This document shows positions 35,289 through 45,534 of a stretch of 64,000 bases of DNA, piece by piece; positions within the stretch are counted from its first letter, which is position 1; the number at the start of each line of letters is the position of its first letter. The translations under genes were made by a program, and so were the position numbers. The stretch spans positions 3,851,027 through 3,915,026 of the forward strand of contig MU839827.1 in assembly GCA_030411725.1 (NCBI GenBank). The letters are read 5' to 3'. A model generated the notes under the pieces. That model was given only the letters and a program-made list of their open reading frames with translations. It was not told the DNA's origin and searched no databases. The stretch comes from Echria macrotheca (taxonomy: Eukaryota > Ascomycota > Sordariomycetes > Sordariales > Schizotheciaceae).

Positions 35289-37064
35289 GGTAGCATGGCG
35301 CCGTGGTCATTGTCGTCGAGCATCATGGACACACCAGGGGACGACACAAGCAAAGTGGGAGGGAGGGACGGAGAATAAAAAGAAAAAGGGTCCTCAAGCC
35401 CTCATCAAGCCTCTTCCGTCAGCAGCCCGCCAGGCCTTGCGCGCGCCCGACTCCTTTCTTCTTTTCGCGGGGATGCACAAAGTTTACACCCATGTCCCTT
35501 GTTGATCGCAGTCAGGGGTAAATCTCGACTTGCAGGGGAGCAATCTCGCACATTCGGAAGCCGGCAGAAGCGGTGGGTGCAAAAAGGTGGTCGAAACAAC
35601 ATGGTTCGACATCTTGACGGCCTGAGATGCGGCCCATCTTGCTCTCTCTCTCTGCACGACTTACGCGCTTCCACTCCATGCTAGCGTTGGCCATTTTCTG
35701 TGGCCTGGATCTAGTGTAGATGGGGAAAATCGAACCAACAAACAAGAGACAAACAGAAGTCGGTTCCAAGAAGCGGGTAGCGAACGCTTATGCTCCGCCC
35801 GTATGCGACACGGAGCGCTAACATGGCCAATGATTGAAATCTCACCAAAAATCAGACGAAGCGCACCGGCAAACTTGGCATCAGCATGGCGCTTGTTGAG
35901 CGGAGACAACAAGTCGATCCAGATCGGCTGTTTGAGACCAGCAGGCTGTCTGAAATTGCAGCCGCTGTGATTGCTTTGATCTGATGTTGGTTTGTCGTCG
36001 GCCGCTGCTGATGAGGCCGGTTGGAAAGTGAGTCGAGCTGAATCGGCACCTGCAGGTAAGGGGAACAGCACTATTGCTTCATATCTGCTTGTCCCAACTT
36101 GCGGCCACCGTTAGTAATCTTGACAATTTGGTCCGATGCTGACAAGCACATCGATGCCTCATCTGCTCGAAGGATGGCTTCCCATGGCTCGCTCGACGGT
36201 GTGGGTCAATACTTGCCAGAAACGGGCATAAAATGGTCCAAGACACCGCGAAATTTCCGGGTCACCAATTTTCTTTTTTGCTACGCATCCGTCCCAAGTC
36301 CTCGTCCTGTCCGACAGCAAGACACAACGGTTTCTCTGAATCAATACCGCATGCGTCGGAAACGTGGAAGCACAATGTGGAGAGTCGAGTCTGGGGTGAA
36401 TGCGGATTGCTGCATCGGACTGCTTTTCCGCAACCTTGTTATCGATAGCTGCTGCCAGCCACCGCCGCCCCAACAGGCCAAGATCGCTGCAACCTCTCAG
36501 CGAGCTCAGCGCTGATTGGGCTGTGGTGAACAAGCCGTCTTGGCCGATCTGCTGGAGGGCTGCACCGACTGATAGCAGCTGGCAGCTGACAGGCGCCGAT
36601 AAGCTCGACGAGAGCTTTATCGGCTGCCCCTCTCTCGCGGCGTGCTTGTGACGGCCCCTCATTGGACTTTTGTCCTGTCACCATCCGGTACTCTGCAGCT
36701 CCCGCATGCGCTACTTGGCTGGACAGTGACGTGAAGTGACACCATCGTCTCCCAATGCAGCTGCTCAACCAAGGAGGGAGGGGGCGGGCAAGGTGGGATG
36801 AGTGGGCTGTCCTGCCAGAGCTCTCGCAGCTCCCCTCCGCGCGCAGTAATCCAGACAAAGAAGAGCTGAGAGCTCCCCGCCAGAATGCGGAAGCCTCTGT
36901 CCTGCTTTCCTCACCTTGACCTTCACTTCTGTCTCCCGAGCCTCTCTAGATCTTTCGTCCTGGAATACCTGCTAAACTCCTCGCGACACCCCCGGAGAGC
37001 TCTCCTCTATTCCGAACTGTTCCTTACAACGAGGCCTTGCGGGGAGCTTGCCTTGGTCAGAGAA
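35289..37064. other. Divergent intergenic region, about 1.8 kb
   Basis: Promoters of the membrane-protein gene (minus) and the phosphatase-like gene (plus) must lie here. The frame of the latter is open back to an ATG at 36885, but the signal peptide favours the ATG at 37065. No further gene supported. Confidence 0.55.
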
Positions 37065-38829
37065 ATGGCCCCTCTCGCAGCCTGGGGCCTCGTGCTGTTG
37101 GCCGCAACCGGCCGTGCCCAGACGCTGAGCGAGCATGTCTGGTCGTCGGTAGTTTGGGTTCTGAATGGCGAGCGGACGCCTCTCTGGGGGTCGCTTCCAG
37201 AGCCGGTGCTGACTCCGGCGGGAGCCCAGCAGATGTTCTCGCAGGGTGCCCTAATTCGGAACCGGTACCTCCGCGAGAACGAGACGGAGCTGAATACCGA
37301 GTTCAAGCCCATCGTCGACATCGAGGGTAATGCCATTGACAACTCCCAGCTCAGCATCCTGACCAACACGGATCAGTTCATGGTGAACAGTGCCCAGGCC
37401 TTTGCTCAGGGCCTCTACCCGCCGATTCTCCAGGCTTTTGCCGAGAACAATGGAGGCATGGATGCCGCCAGGACGCCGAACGGCAGCATTGTGAACTACC
37501 CCCTGGGCGGTTACCAGTACGCGAACATGAGGACGGCTTCTGTCCTGGACTTTGAGTCCGTCTGGTACGTTTCCCAGAAGCGGCCGAGACCGCAATGCTC
37601 ATGGTTTTAGGATCGGAGGCCATATCGGCTGCACGGCATACACGGAGTCGTTGCTCACCTTTAGGGCCGACGACATCGTGGAGACCGTCTACAACAACAC
37701 GCTCAATTTCTACCAGACGCTGTGGGCCGAGGTTCTCCACGAGGTGTTCCCGCCTTCCATGGCCAACTTTGGGAATGCCTATCTCCTGTACGACTACGCT
37801 TCGTTTCGGTACAACCATGACAATGCCACCCGCGCCAACGTTTCAGAAGGCGAAATGGCCATGATGGCTCGATTCGCCTCGACCGAGCAGCGAAACAAAA
37901 ACGCCAACCTCTCGGTCTCTGGGTACAACCAGGGGGATATGATTCGTGCCGTGGCCGGCCGTACCATGGCATCCAAGACGCTGTCGTGGTTCAGGGAGAA
38001 CATGCGCATGGCTGGTGCCACAAACAAGCTGAACCTCGCATTTACGACGCTGGAGCCCTTCGTTGCCTTTTTCGCGCTATCAGGGTTGATTATCGGAGAC
38101 CATGCTGCTGATTTCAAACCTCTGCCCGAGCCAGGGGCCATGATGGTGTTTGAGATGTTTTCCATTAGCGAAAACGCGACAGTCTACCCGGATCCCGAAG
38201 ACCTATGGGTGCGCTTCTTGTACCGCAATGGTACCGATGAGAACGATATCCTCACTCCGTACCCCCTATTCAACGGCAGCGAAATCAAGATTCCCCTCGC
38301 AACTTTCCTTAACGGCATTCAACAGTTTGGTGTCAGCACTATATCACAGTGGTGCAACCTGTGTGATAGTATCTCGTTGTTCTGCCAGGATCTCCAAGGT
38401 GGCTATGGCGGCTCAGGAGGCTCTTCCTCGGGAAGCGGTTCCGGTGGTCCCAGCCCGGTGCTTGCCGGCGTGATCGGAGCTGCGGTGACGCTCCTCGTGG
38501 CAGGCATCTTGTTCCTCGCTGCGGTTGCTTTTGGTGTCGTCAGCTTCCGCCGTGCTGACGATGCGAAGACTCGCAGTGCTACACTGGGCGGGTTCAAAGG
38601 TGCCGAAAAGATGGCTAGCGACACGGATCTCGCATTCGCAAAGAGCGGTGCTCGTCATGAACGGACGGGGAGCTGGGAGCTGCGGGGAGGAAAGGGCCAA
38701 GAGGAAGGTGTCAAGCCGACTCCAGCAGGCGTGACGGTGCAATCCAGGGACTTGACACATCCCAAGAACGACGATGACGATGCCATCAGCGTATACGGAC
38801 AGGCCCCGGTGAAGCCACGCGAGTTTTAG
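37065..38829 (+). CDS. Membrane-anchored histidine-acid-phosphatase-like protein, catalytically degenerate
   Basis: Two exons, 37065-37564 and 37611-38829 (46-bp intron, GTACGT to TTTTAG), 572 aa. Seen: signal peptide (MAPLAAWGLVLLAATGRAQT); a histidine-phosphatase clade-2 fold with the N-terminal motif reading VLNGERTP (residues 32-39), so the canonical RHGxRxP has Leu33 and Asn34 in place of Arg and the nucleophilic His; the usual HD/HE proton-donor region reading FTTLEPFVAFFALSG; paired cysteines near the C-terminal end (WCNLCDSISLFC); a Gly/Ser linker; a transmembrane helix at about 450-477; and a cytosolic tail of about 95 residues. Many N-glycosylation sites. With both catalytic elements changed it is probably not a phosphatase; a surface-binding or sensing role is inference. 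Confidence 0.85.
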
Positions 38830-39263
38830 TGATACGACAGCAGTGTGGATGCATTTTCATTAGTTCTCTTCCCAGCATTCTCTTGATACCCATTATGGTC
38901 TTTGGATCATTCATACCTGGTGTTGTGGTTGTATTCGGATTTTGTTAGGTGGCGTTGGGCGGATGGGAAGGTCTTCTGTCGAGGCAAGGCATGGTAACCT
39001 GGTGATCACAATCTTTTGGGCAGCATTTCGGGGGTGGTTAGCCGCTCCATTATACACGACAATTTATCGTCATTTTGATTCCTCAGCGCGTGTCACTTCT
39101 GTGTGGTTCCTTAATGCCCATTCTGCCATAGGAGACAAAAATTGCTGCTAGGAACTGCGCTATTCGACAGACGCCAAAAACGCGGCCGTGTGAAGATACA
39201 GAGCTTCTCTGCAGAGAAGCAAAAAGAGAAAAATCTTGCTGAGAAAATATTCTGGTCAAGATG
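38830..39263. other. Intergenic, 434 bp, 3' flank of two genes
   Basis: It holds the 3' flank of the phosphatase-like gene and the downstream side of tRNA-Gln, with A-runs (T-runs on the tRNA strand) at 39229-39233 and 39221-39225 that can act as polymerase III terminators. Confidence 0.6.
39203..39220. repeat. Perfect 18-bp palindrome beside tRNA-Gln
   Basis: GCTTCTCTGCAGAGAAGC equals its own reverse complement. It lies 44 bp beyond the tRNA 3' end, just past the likely polymerase III terminator runs. Confidence 0.85.
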
Positions 39264-39348
39264 AGGTCGTGCCCGGGCTCGAACCGGGGTTATTGGAAGG
39301 ATAGGGAGCTATCAAAATCCAATGTGATAACCACTACACTACACAACC
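39264..39348 (-). tRNA. tRNA-Gln (anticodon TTG) with a 13-nt intron
   Basis: Reading the minus strand: acceptor stem GGTTGTG/CACGACC (one G-T pair) with discriminator T; D arm GTGTAGTGGTTATCAC; anticodon stem TTGGA/TCCAA; anticodon TTG in a TTTTGA...T loop; a 13-nt intron after position 37; T arm CCCGG-TTCGAGC-CCGGG. The sequence closely follows yeast tRNA-Gln(UUG). It is 85 nt before splicing and 72 nt after. T-runs follow downstream. Confidence 0.94.
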
Positions 39349-39706
39349 TGTGGGCGATGTATCTGTGGGCCCTGTTACTCAACTATCTAGGTCATCCAGT
39401 CCGAGGGGCTTTCACAGTTGGCGGATGTTTAATTCATGAGCTGAAAACAACGAAATCAAGCGATCCAAGTTCGATTGTCGTCTTGAAGATACTGAATTAA
39501 AGGCCAAAGTGAATACATTTCTTTTGTGAGGGTGGTGTTACTGTTGAATGGCTGACTAAGCTGTTTCTGTGCAGATTGGCCGCACATGACACCGCGCGCC
39601 AAAGACAAGCGCGACGCGTCGAAACGCAGCGGCAGGCGGCGTGTGTTTTCTCCGCACCTTCCTGTCATCCAAACTTGGCCTCGTCTCTGGTCGGTAAAAA
39701 CTCGCC
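39349..39706. other. Intergenic, 358 bp
   Basis: It separates tRNA-Gln (minus) from the AT-hook gene (plus) and must contain the latter's promoter. No motif recognised. Confidence 0.5.
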
Positions 39707-41953
39707 ATGGCGCCTGCAAGAGAAATTCTCGACTCCGAAGACGAGGGAAGCGATTTTAGCCCCGTCAAGGCAGGCGGAGGCGGCGCAGTCTACGAAAATG
39801 ACGGTGCTGCCGCTGCAGACGACGAAACCGAACCACGACCCCGCGACGGCGGCACCACCAATGGAACTAATTCGAGTAGTCTGAAGAGCACGGATCCCGA
39901 GTTTTTCGAGCGGGTTTATAATGAGCAGCGCGCTGCTGTTGCTGGAACTAGCAGGGGCGAGGAGGATATGGTCGACTATCTGCGGCTTTCCGGGGAAGGA
40001 GACGAGCGAGAGCAGGAGCAGGAGCACAACAAGGGTTTATCGTCGCTGACTTCCGTCACGGATCCTGCGCCGCCGGCGGGAAGTCGCAAGGTGAAGAGGG
40101 CGTTTCAGTCGCGACGGGAGGAGGATATGGACGATCCTACGCAGGTCACTACGCCCAGTCGGGGGGAGATCGGTTTGGTTCCTGCTGGTGCGCCGCCGAC
40201 GCAGAGTCCGATTTCTCTGCTGCTCCCTTCGTCATCAAAGGATAGCGGTTCTGGGGTGAAGTCTTTGTCAAAGGCGGCACGGACGTATGGGAAGCGCAAG
40301 CGGGAGAGCAGAATGGCGGGGGAGGAGCAGAGCAGTATGCCCTCGACACTGGATCCGTATGATTTCCCCAGTACCGCGGCGGATCAACCCCCTTCTTCGG
40401 GGCGGGCAAAGAGGGTGAAGCGTGGGGCGGCAATATCGTCTAGTCCGGGCGGTGGTGGGTTACAAGCGATGGATACCGGCTTGGGAGGAAGTTCCGGCAC
40501 GGGTTATGAATCGACGATACCGAATACGGACACTGCACAACTAGGTATATATACCACACCCAGCACAGGTTACCAGTCGACAATACCGAACACGGATACC
40601 CCGCAGCTGGGTCTGTATCTCGCCCCCAGCGCGCTGACGGCGAGTCAGAAGATGGAATACCAATTCGTTGCGCCGTCGTCCGGTTTTGAGCCTGTCGCTG
40701 GGGAACTTGGCTTGCCGACGGCTACGGGTCTGGATGGAGATGGACTAGTGCAAAAGTCGAGCGGGGCTACGACAATACCGTATTCGACACCGAGTCGGTT
40801 CGGGTCGTCGGCTGCGACGAGGAGGGTTTCATCGCAGAAGGATGGGCTTACTGGTGTCTATGAGGTTGACGAGGGTGAATCGCCTGGGCACGTTGGGGTG
40901 GGCACGCATCCGGCTTCGTCGCCGGATGTGATTGTAGGGGAGCCCGGGACGGGGAGTGGGAAAGGGAAGAAGAAACGGGGACGGCCGGCGGTCAAGGCGT
41001 CGCAGGATGTGTATGAGGTGCTGGGGCCGCCGTTGGAGACGAGGAGTGCGAAGAAGAGGAGGGTGAGCAGCAGCAACGGTGTTGAGAGTGTGGACGACGT
41101 ATTGCGTGATCATCTGCAGGAAGCTGGGTTGGAGCGGGAGGACGGGGCGGCGGTTGATGAGGGCCACACGAATAACGAGGGCCAGAACTCAGCGGCTACC
41201 TCGTCGCTCTCCGGCCGACAAGCAGCAGAGATGCCACCGGAGCCAAAGAAGCGAGGTCGGAAACGGAAGCAGCCGAACGAACAAGTCCAAGAGCCCATTG
41301 ACGACAACAATCCGGACGAAGCACACATCAATACCATTCAAGAAGCTCTACAGGAACCAACTGAGCTGGCGCAGACGGAAGAGCCTGCGCCCAAGAAGCG
41401 AAGAGGGCGCCCGCGCAAGTCGGCCGTCCAAGCGGTAGCAAGTCCAGATACACCGGACCCTAAAAATCCGAATGACCCAGCAGAGAGCATATCCCACGAC
41501 GTCAAGCCAAGCTCAACTGCTAAACCAGGCAAGAGAGGACGAAAGAAGAAGGAACCTATCACACCAGTCGAGGTCCCGGAGCATGAGGAGGAGGACGGCA
41601 AGCACCTCTCGGAGCGATCGTCAAATTCACAAGCTCACCCTACGTCCAAGAAAGGAAACAGAAAAGGGGAGATTGACGCAAGCGACGGAGAGAACGACGG
41701 TGATCTCGAAGACGAGGAAGAGAAGTCGCCGGTCAAGTCGGAGGAAACCAAGACGGTCCTGGGAGTGCCACCGCCAGTCACAAAGACGGAGGATAAGGGA
41801 GAGGACAAGAAGCTGGCGGCGGTCAAGGTGACGGCGGCAACACCGTCAGGCGGGATTAAGAGCCAGGGTCAGGGCCAAGGTACGGCCAGGTACCGCGTAG
41901 GACTGAGCAAACGGACGAGGATCGCGCCTTTGCTCAAATGTCTGAAGAAGTAA
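39707..41953 (+). CDS. AT-hook DNA-binding protein with conserved basic C-terminal motif
   Basis: Intronless, 748 aa, largely disordered and charged. Seen: an N-terminus starting MAPAREILDSEDEGSDFSP; an internal duplication (GYESTIPNTDTAQLG and GYQSTIPNTDTPQLG, about residues 266-300); four AT-hook-like cores near residues 423, 514, 563 and 609 (KKRGRPAVK, KKRGRKRK, KKRRGRPRK, GKRGRKKK); acidic Lys/Glu stretches; and a compact C-terminus YRVGLSKRTRIAPLLKCLKK. AT-hooks bind the minor groove of AT-rich DNA, so a nuclear chromatin or DNA-repair role is likely. The end motif resembles the Rad51-binding tail of RAD51AP1 (GLSR-x-x-R-x-x-PL), which is inference. No catalytic domain is visible. Confidence 0.82.
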   Translation: MAPAREILDSEDEGSDFSPVKAGGGGAVYENDGAAAADDETEPRPRDGGTTNGTNSSSLKSTDPEFFERVYNEQRAAVAGTSRGEEDMVDYLRLSGEGDEREQEQEHNKGLSSLTSVTDPAPPAGSRKVKRAFQSRREEDMDDPTQVTTPSRGEIGLVPAGAPPTQSPISLLLPSSSKDSGSGVKSLSKAARTYGKRKRESRMAGEEQSSMPSTLDPYDFPSTAADQPPSSGRAKRVKRGAAISSSPGGGGLQAMDTGLGGSSGTGYESTIPNTDTAQLGIYTTPSTGYQSTIPNTDTPQLGLYLAPSALTASQKMEYQFVAPSSGFEPVAGELGLPTATGLDGDGLVQKSSGATTIPYSTPSRFGSSAATRRVSSQKDGLTGVYEVDEGESPGHVGVGTHPASSPDVIVGEPGTGSGKGKKKRGRPAVKASQDVYEVLGPPLETRSAKKRRVSSSNGVESVDDVLRDHLQEAGLEREDGAAVDEGHTNNEGQNSAATSSLSGRQAAEMPPEPKKRGRKRKQPNEQVQEPIDDNNPDEAHINTIQEALQEPTELAQTEEPAPKKRRGRPRKSAVQAVASPDTPDPKNPNDPAESISHDVKPSSTAKPGKRGRKKKEPITPVEVPEHEEEDGKHLSERSSNSQAHPTSKKGNRKGEIDASDGENDGDLEDEEEKSPVKSEETKTVLGVPPPVTKTEDKGEDKKLAAVKVTAATPSGGIKSQGQGQGTARYRVGLSKRTRIAPLLKCLKK

Positions 41954-42416
41954 TCTTGTTGGGAGTATTGGGATGGAGTTCATGAGAGACATCGTCAGCT
42001 GGTCAGCCGGGAGCTGGGAGTTGGGAGGTTGGAAGGCGTTGTTGGACTGGGCTGGAATCGTGTATAACTTTAGGACGACAAAGGTAGATAGATACCCCTT
42101 TGGTAGGGAGAGGGTGTTCTGCGAGGTGTAGCAAGATGATTCGATGACAAAAGATAAAATGCTTTCAAAGTCAGTTGGTGGCCGTGAGCTATCTCTCTCG
42201 TCGCGTGTTGCGATTATCTCAGTCGGTAAAAATGGGAGCAGTGAAAAGGTACACGAAATCGACCGTGATACTCTCATCCTCGTCAAGAGGACAGCTAGAT
42301 TGGACGTTAAGGATAAGAAATTATTCTGTTTATACCGGGGACGTACCGGGTGGGTTCAGCAAGGCATTGCCTTCAGCAAAAAGAAAAAAGGGGAGGAGGA
42401 GGGGAGCAAAAAATAA
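41954..42416. other. Intergenic, 463 bp
   Basis: 3' flank of the AT-hook gene and downstream side of tRNA-Glu. A six-A run at 42408-42413 (T6 on the tRNA strand), four bases past the tRNA, is a good polymerase III terminator. Confidence 0.6.
42408..42413 (-). terminator. Polymerase III terminator (T6) of tRNA-Glu
   Basis: Six consecutive T on the minus strand begin four bases downstream of the tRNA discriminator base. Confidence 0.8.
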
Positions 42417-42510
42417 CTCGGATACGGGGAGTCGAACCCCGGGCTGCTGAGACACTCTTGGGTTTTTAGGCCGTTGAGAGTCAGCGATGTTACCGCTACA
42501 CCATACCCGA
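42417..42510 (-). tRNA. tRNA-Glu (anticodon CTC) with a 23-nt intron
   Basis: Minus strand: acceptor stem TCGGGTA/TATCCGA with discriminator G; D stem GTGT/ACAT; anticodon stem GCTGA/TCAGC; loop CT-CTC-A with a 23-nt intron after position 37; T arm CGGGG-TTCGACT-CCCCG. The body matches the fungal tRNA-Glu pattern. It is 94 nt before splicing and 71 after. Confidence 0.93.
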
Positions 42511-43450
42511 TTTGAATCGTGTATGATCCCGATTTCGTGGAAGATTGGGGGATTATTGTGGTATATATTTTGTGGTTTTCCGGTGGCACCGGATGCTTGA
42601 GAGGTTTCCCGCAAGACATGGTACCAGTTCGATGCACATGGGCAGTTTCGGTATGCATTACTAAACGCCTCAAACAGCAGGCCGAGTCAGTGATTCCAGA
42701 TGTGACACGGCCGTTGTGCTGTGAGCTTTGCAGGGCCCTAGAAGTCTAGTGTTGGTAGCTTGCAGCAACCGGCCATCTGCTGCCAAGTCGCACGTATTGG
42801 ACTCGACGAAATGCAGCTAGGTCTACATGGTGCCATGAAATGCCCTTAACCACGTCAAATGGACACATTCCGCACTGATTCCACTGCAGAGCAACAGAGG
42901 AGCCAACTGCAGGGCAAAAGAGCTTGTTTCTCTTGATCATCAGCGGTAAAACGGGATTGGCGGAAAATCTCCATCTCGACCCCGACAGCTCGGCTCTTTG
43001 CTCACTGTTGCATGTGTCTGTGTGCCTCTCTTCAACTGGGCACTCGAACTCCTAACGTCAAATTCTTTTTCTTGAGACATAAAAAATCTTGCCAAGCTAT
43101 CATGTCTCGAAACTTTGTCCTTGTTCTTCTTCCTCGAGCTGTGGCAAGGTGGAAGGTCATCGTTCCTTCCAATCTTTTCTAACTTTCTCGTCGCAAGTCT
43201 GTCTCATTGGTTCACCCCACCAAATCTCTCACCACTCTCGTCCCAACTTTGCGAAACTATCGGAGCTTTAGAGTAAACGGGTTCCGAGCATCCTTGAATT
43301 TCCGCGACGGGCACTTTCCGGTGTGGCGGACTTTGCGAGGAACCACTGTTGCGTCATTGGTGGAGCGCCTTTGTAAAGAGGGCGACCAGGGCCCGTCACA
43401 TGCCGGAAAGTTGACAGCGAAAAACAACCAAGACACAACACAGTCGCACA
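42511..43450. other. Intergenic, 940 bp, promoter of the glycerol-3-phosphate dehydrogenase gene
   Basis: Upstream region shared by tRNA-Glu (internal promoter) and the GUT2-type gene. A pyrimidine-rich part (43100-43240) is probably the GUT2 core promoter and leader. No other gene. Confidence 0.5.
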
Positions 43451-45534
43451 ATGTCGAGGCTCCTGAGGGCGCGGCGGCTTTTGGTGCCGGCAGCGGTTGC
43501 CGGCGCAGCAGGCGGCGCGCTGTACTACAGCTACCGGCCGCGCAACATCCCCGGGTACGACGGCCCCGCCGTGCCGCCCCCGATCTTTGGCGCCGACGGC
43601 ACCTTCAAGCTGCCGCGCTTCCCCCGCATCAAGGCCCGCCACGAGCAGATCGCCGACCTCCGCCAGGACGAGTACGACGTGCTGGTCATCGGCGCCGGCG
43701 CGACCGGGGCCGGCGTGGCCCTCGATGCGGCCACGCGCGGGCTCAAGGTGGCCGTGGTGGAGCGAGACGACTTCAGCTGCGGCACCAGCAGCAAGAGCAC
43801 CAAGCTCGTCCACGGCGGCGTGCGCTACCTCGAGAAGGCCGTCTGGAATTTGGACTATGCCCAGTACGAGCTCGTCAAGGAGGCCCTCAAGGAGCGCAAG
43901 TACTTTCTGCAGACGGCGCCCCATCTGAGCATGTGGCTGCCCATCATGTTGCCGCTCGACAGCTGGTGGAAGGCGCCGTACTACTGGGCCGGCACCAAGT
44001 TTTATGACTTGCTGGCCGGCAGCGAGGGCATCGAGAGTTCTTACTTCCTGACCAAGAGCAAGGCCATCGATGCGTTTCCCATGCTCAAGCAGACCGACCT
44101 CGTCGGCGCTTTGGTCTACTATGATGGCGCCCACAACGATTCCCGGATGAACGTCTCCATAGCCATGACGGCCGCTCTCTATGGCGCCACCGTCGTCAAC
44201 CACATGGAAGTCACCGGCCTGCTCAAGAATACAGACGGCAAGCTGTTCGGCGCCACCGTTCACGATAAGATCCCCGAGCGAGACGGCAAGAAGGCCGAGC
44301 CGTTCAACATCAAGGCCAAGTGTATCATTAACTGCACTGGCCCCTTTACCGACGGCATCCGGAAGCTAGACGACCCGGAATGCAAAGAGATTGTTGCGCC
44401 GGCGTCAGGCGTGCATATCATCCTGCCGGGATACTACAGTCCTGGAAAGATGGGTCTGATTGATCCGTCGACGTCGGACGGGAGGGTCATCTTCTTCCTG
44501 CCGTGGCAGGGCAACACGATCGCCGGCACAACGGACGAACCGGCCGAGATCTCCAAGAACCCGCTTCCAGATGAAAAGTCGATCCAGTGGATCCTCAACG
44601 AGGTCAGCCACTATCTATCGCCAGATATCAACGTGCGCCGCGGCGACGTGCTGGCGGCCTGGTCCGGACTGCGGCCGCTCGTCAAGGACCCCAAAGCCAA
44701 GAACACCGAATCACTGGTGCGCAACCACCTGATCGACATCTCCGAGTCGGGGCTCGTGACGTGCGCCGGCGGCAAGTGGACCACGTACCGCCAGATGGCC
44801 GAGGAGTGCGTCGACGCCGCGATCAAGGAGTTCGGCCTGCAGCCGCGGCGCGTGACCAACGCGCCGCGCGTCAGCGGCACCGAGGCCATCGACGACGGCG
44901 CCGAGCTCGACGGGTCGTGCCAGACGCACCGCGTGCGGCTGATTGGCGCCCACGGCTTCAGCCGGACGCTCTTCATCCATCTGATCCAGCACTTTGGCGT
45001 CGAGACCGAGGTGGCCAAGCACCTGACCGAGAGCTATGGCGATCGCGCCTGGACCGTGGCGGCGCTGTGTCGGCCGACGGATAAGCGGTTCCCCGCCCGC
45101 GGCGAGCGCATCTCGCAGCTGTATCCGTTTGTCGACGGCGAGATCCGGTATGCCGTGCGGCACGAGTATGCGCAGACGGCGATCGACGTGCTCGCGCGCC
45201 GGACGAGGCTGGCGTTTCTGAATGCGCAGGCGGCGCTCGAGGCGTTGCCTAAGGTTATTGATATCATGGCGGGCGAGCTGAAGTGGGATAAGAAGAGGCA
45301 GGACGTGGAGTGGAGGGAGAGTAAGTCTGTCTTGTTCCTCAGATATGGATAAGTTGTGCTAATGTGTGTGTGTCTGTGTGTTTAGCTGTGTCATTCCTCG
45401 AATCGATGGGCCTGCCGACGCCGATGCTGTCTGCGACGAGGAAACAGGTCGAGCAGGGCAAGATCGACTTTAGTACGTCGCTCGAGTGGAGGATGTATTC
45501 GCGCCATGATAAGCCGGTCGAGGACGAGTGCTAG
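43451..45534 (+). CDS. gut2: Mitochondrial FAD-dependent glycerol-3-phosphate dehydrogenase
   Basis: Oxidises sn-glycerol-3-phosphate to dihydroxyacetone phosphate on the outer face of the inner mitochondrial membrane and passes electrons to ubiquinone; needed for glycerol use and the glycerophosphate shuttle. Two exons, 43451-45320 and 45386-45534 (65-bp intron, GTAAGT to TTTAG), 672 aa. Seen: an Arg-rich mitochondrial presequence followed by a hydrophobic stretch (LLVPAAVAGAAGGALYY); the FAD dinucleotide motif GAGATG at residues 81-86; family signatures CGTSSKSTKLVHGGVRYLE and FFLPWQGNTIAGTTDEP; CAGGKWTTYR; and a C-terminal alpha-domain ending PVEDEC. No EF-hands, unlike the animal enzyme. 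Confidence 0.96.

Noticed and set aside
43268..44263. 331-codon minus-strand ORF opposite the GUT2 gene
   Set aside because: Antisense shadow of a GC-rich, highly conserved coding exon.
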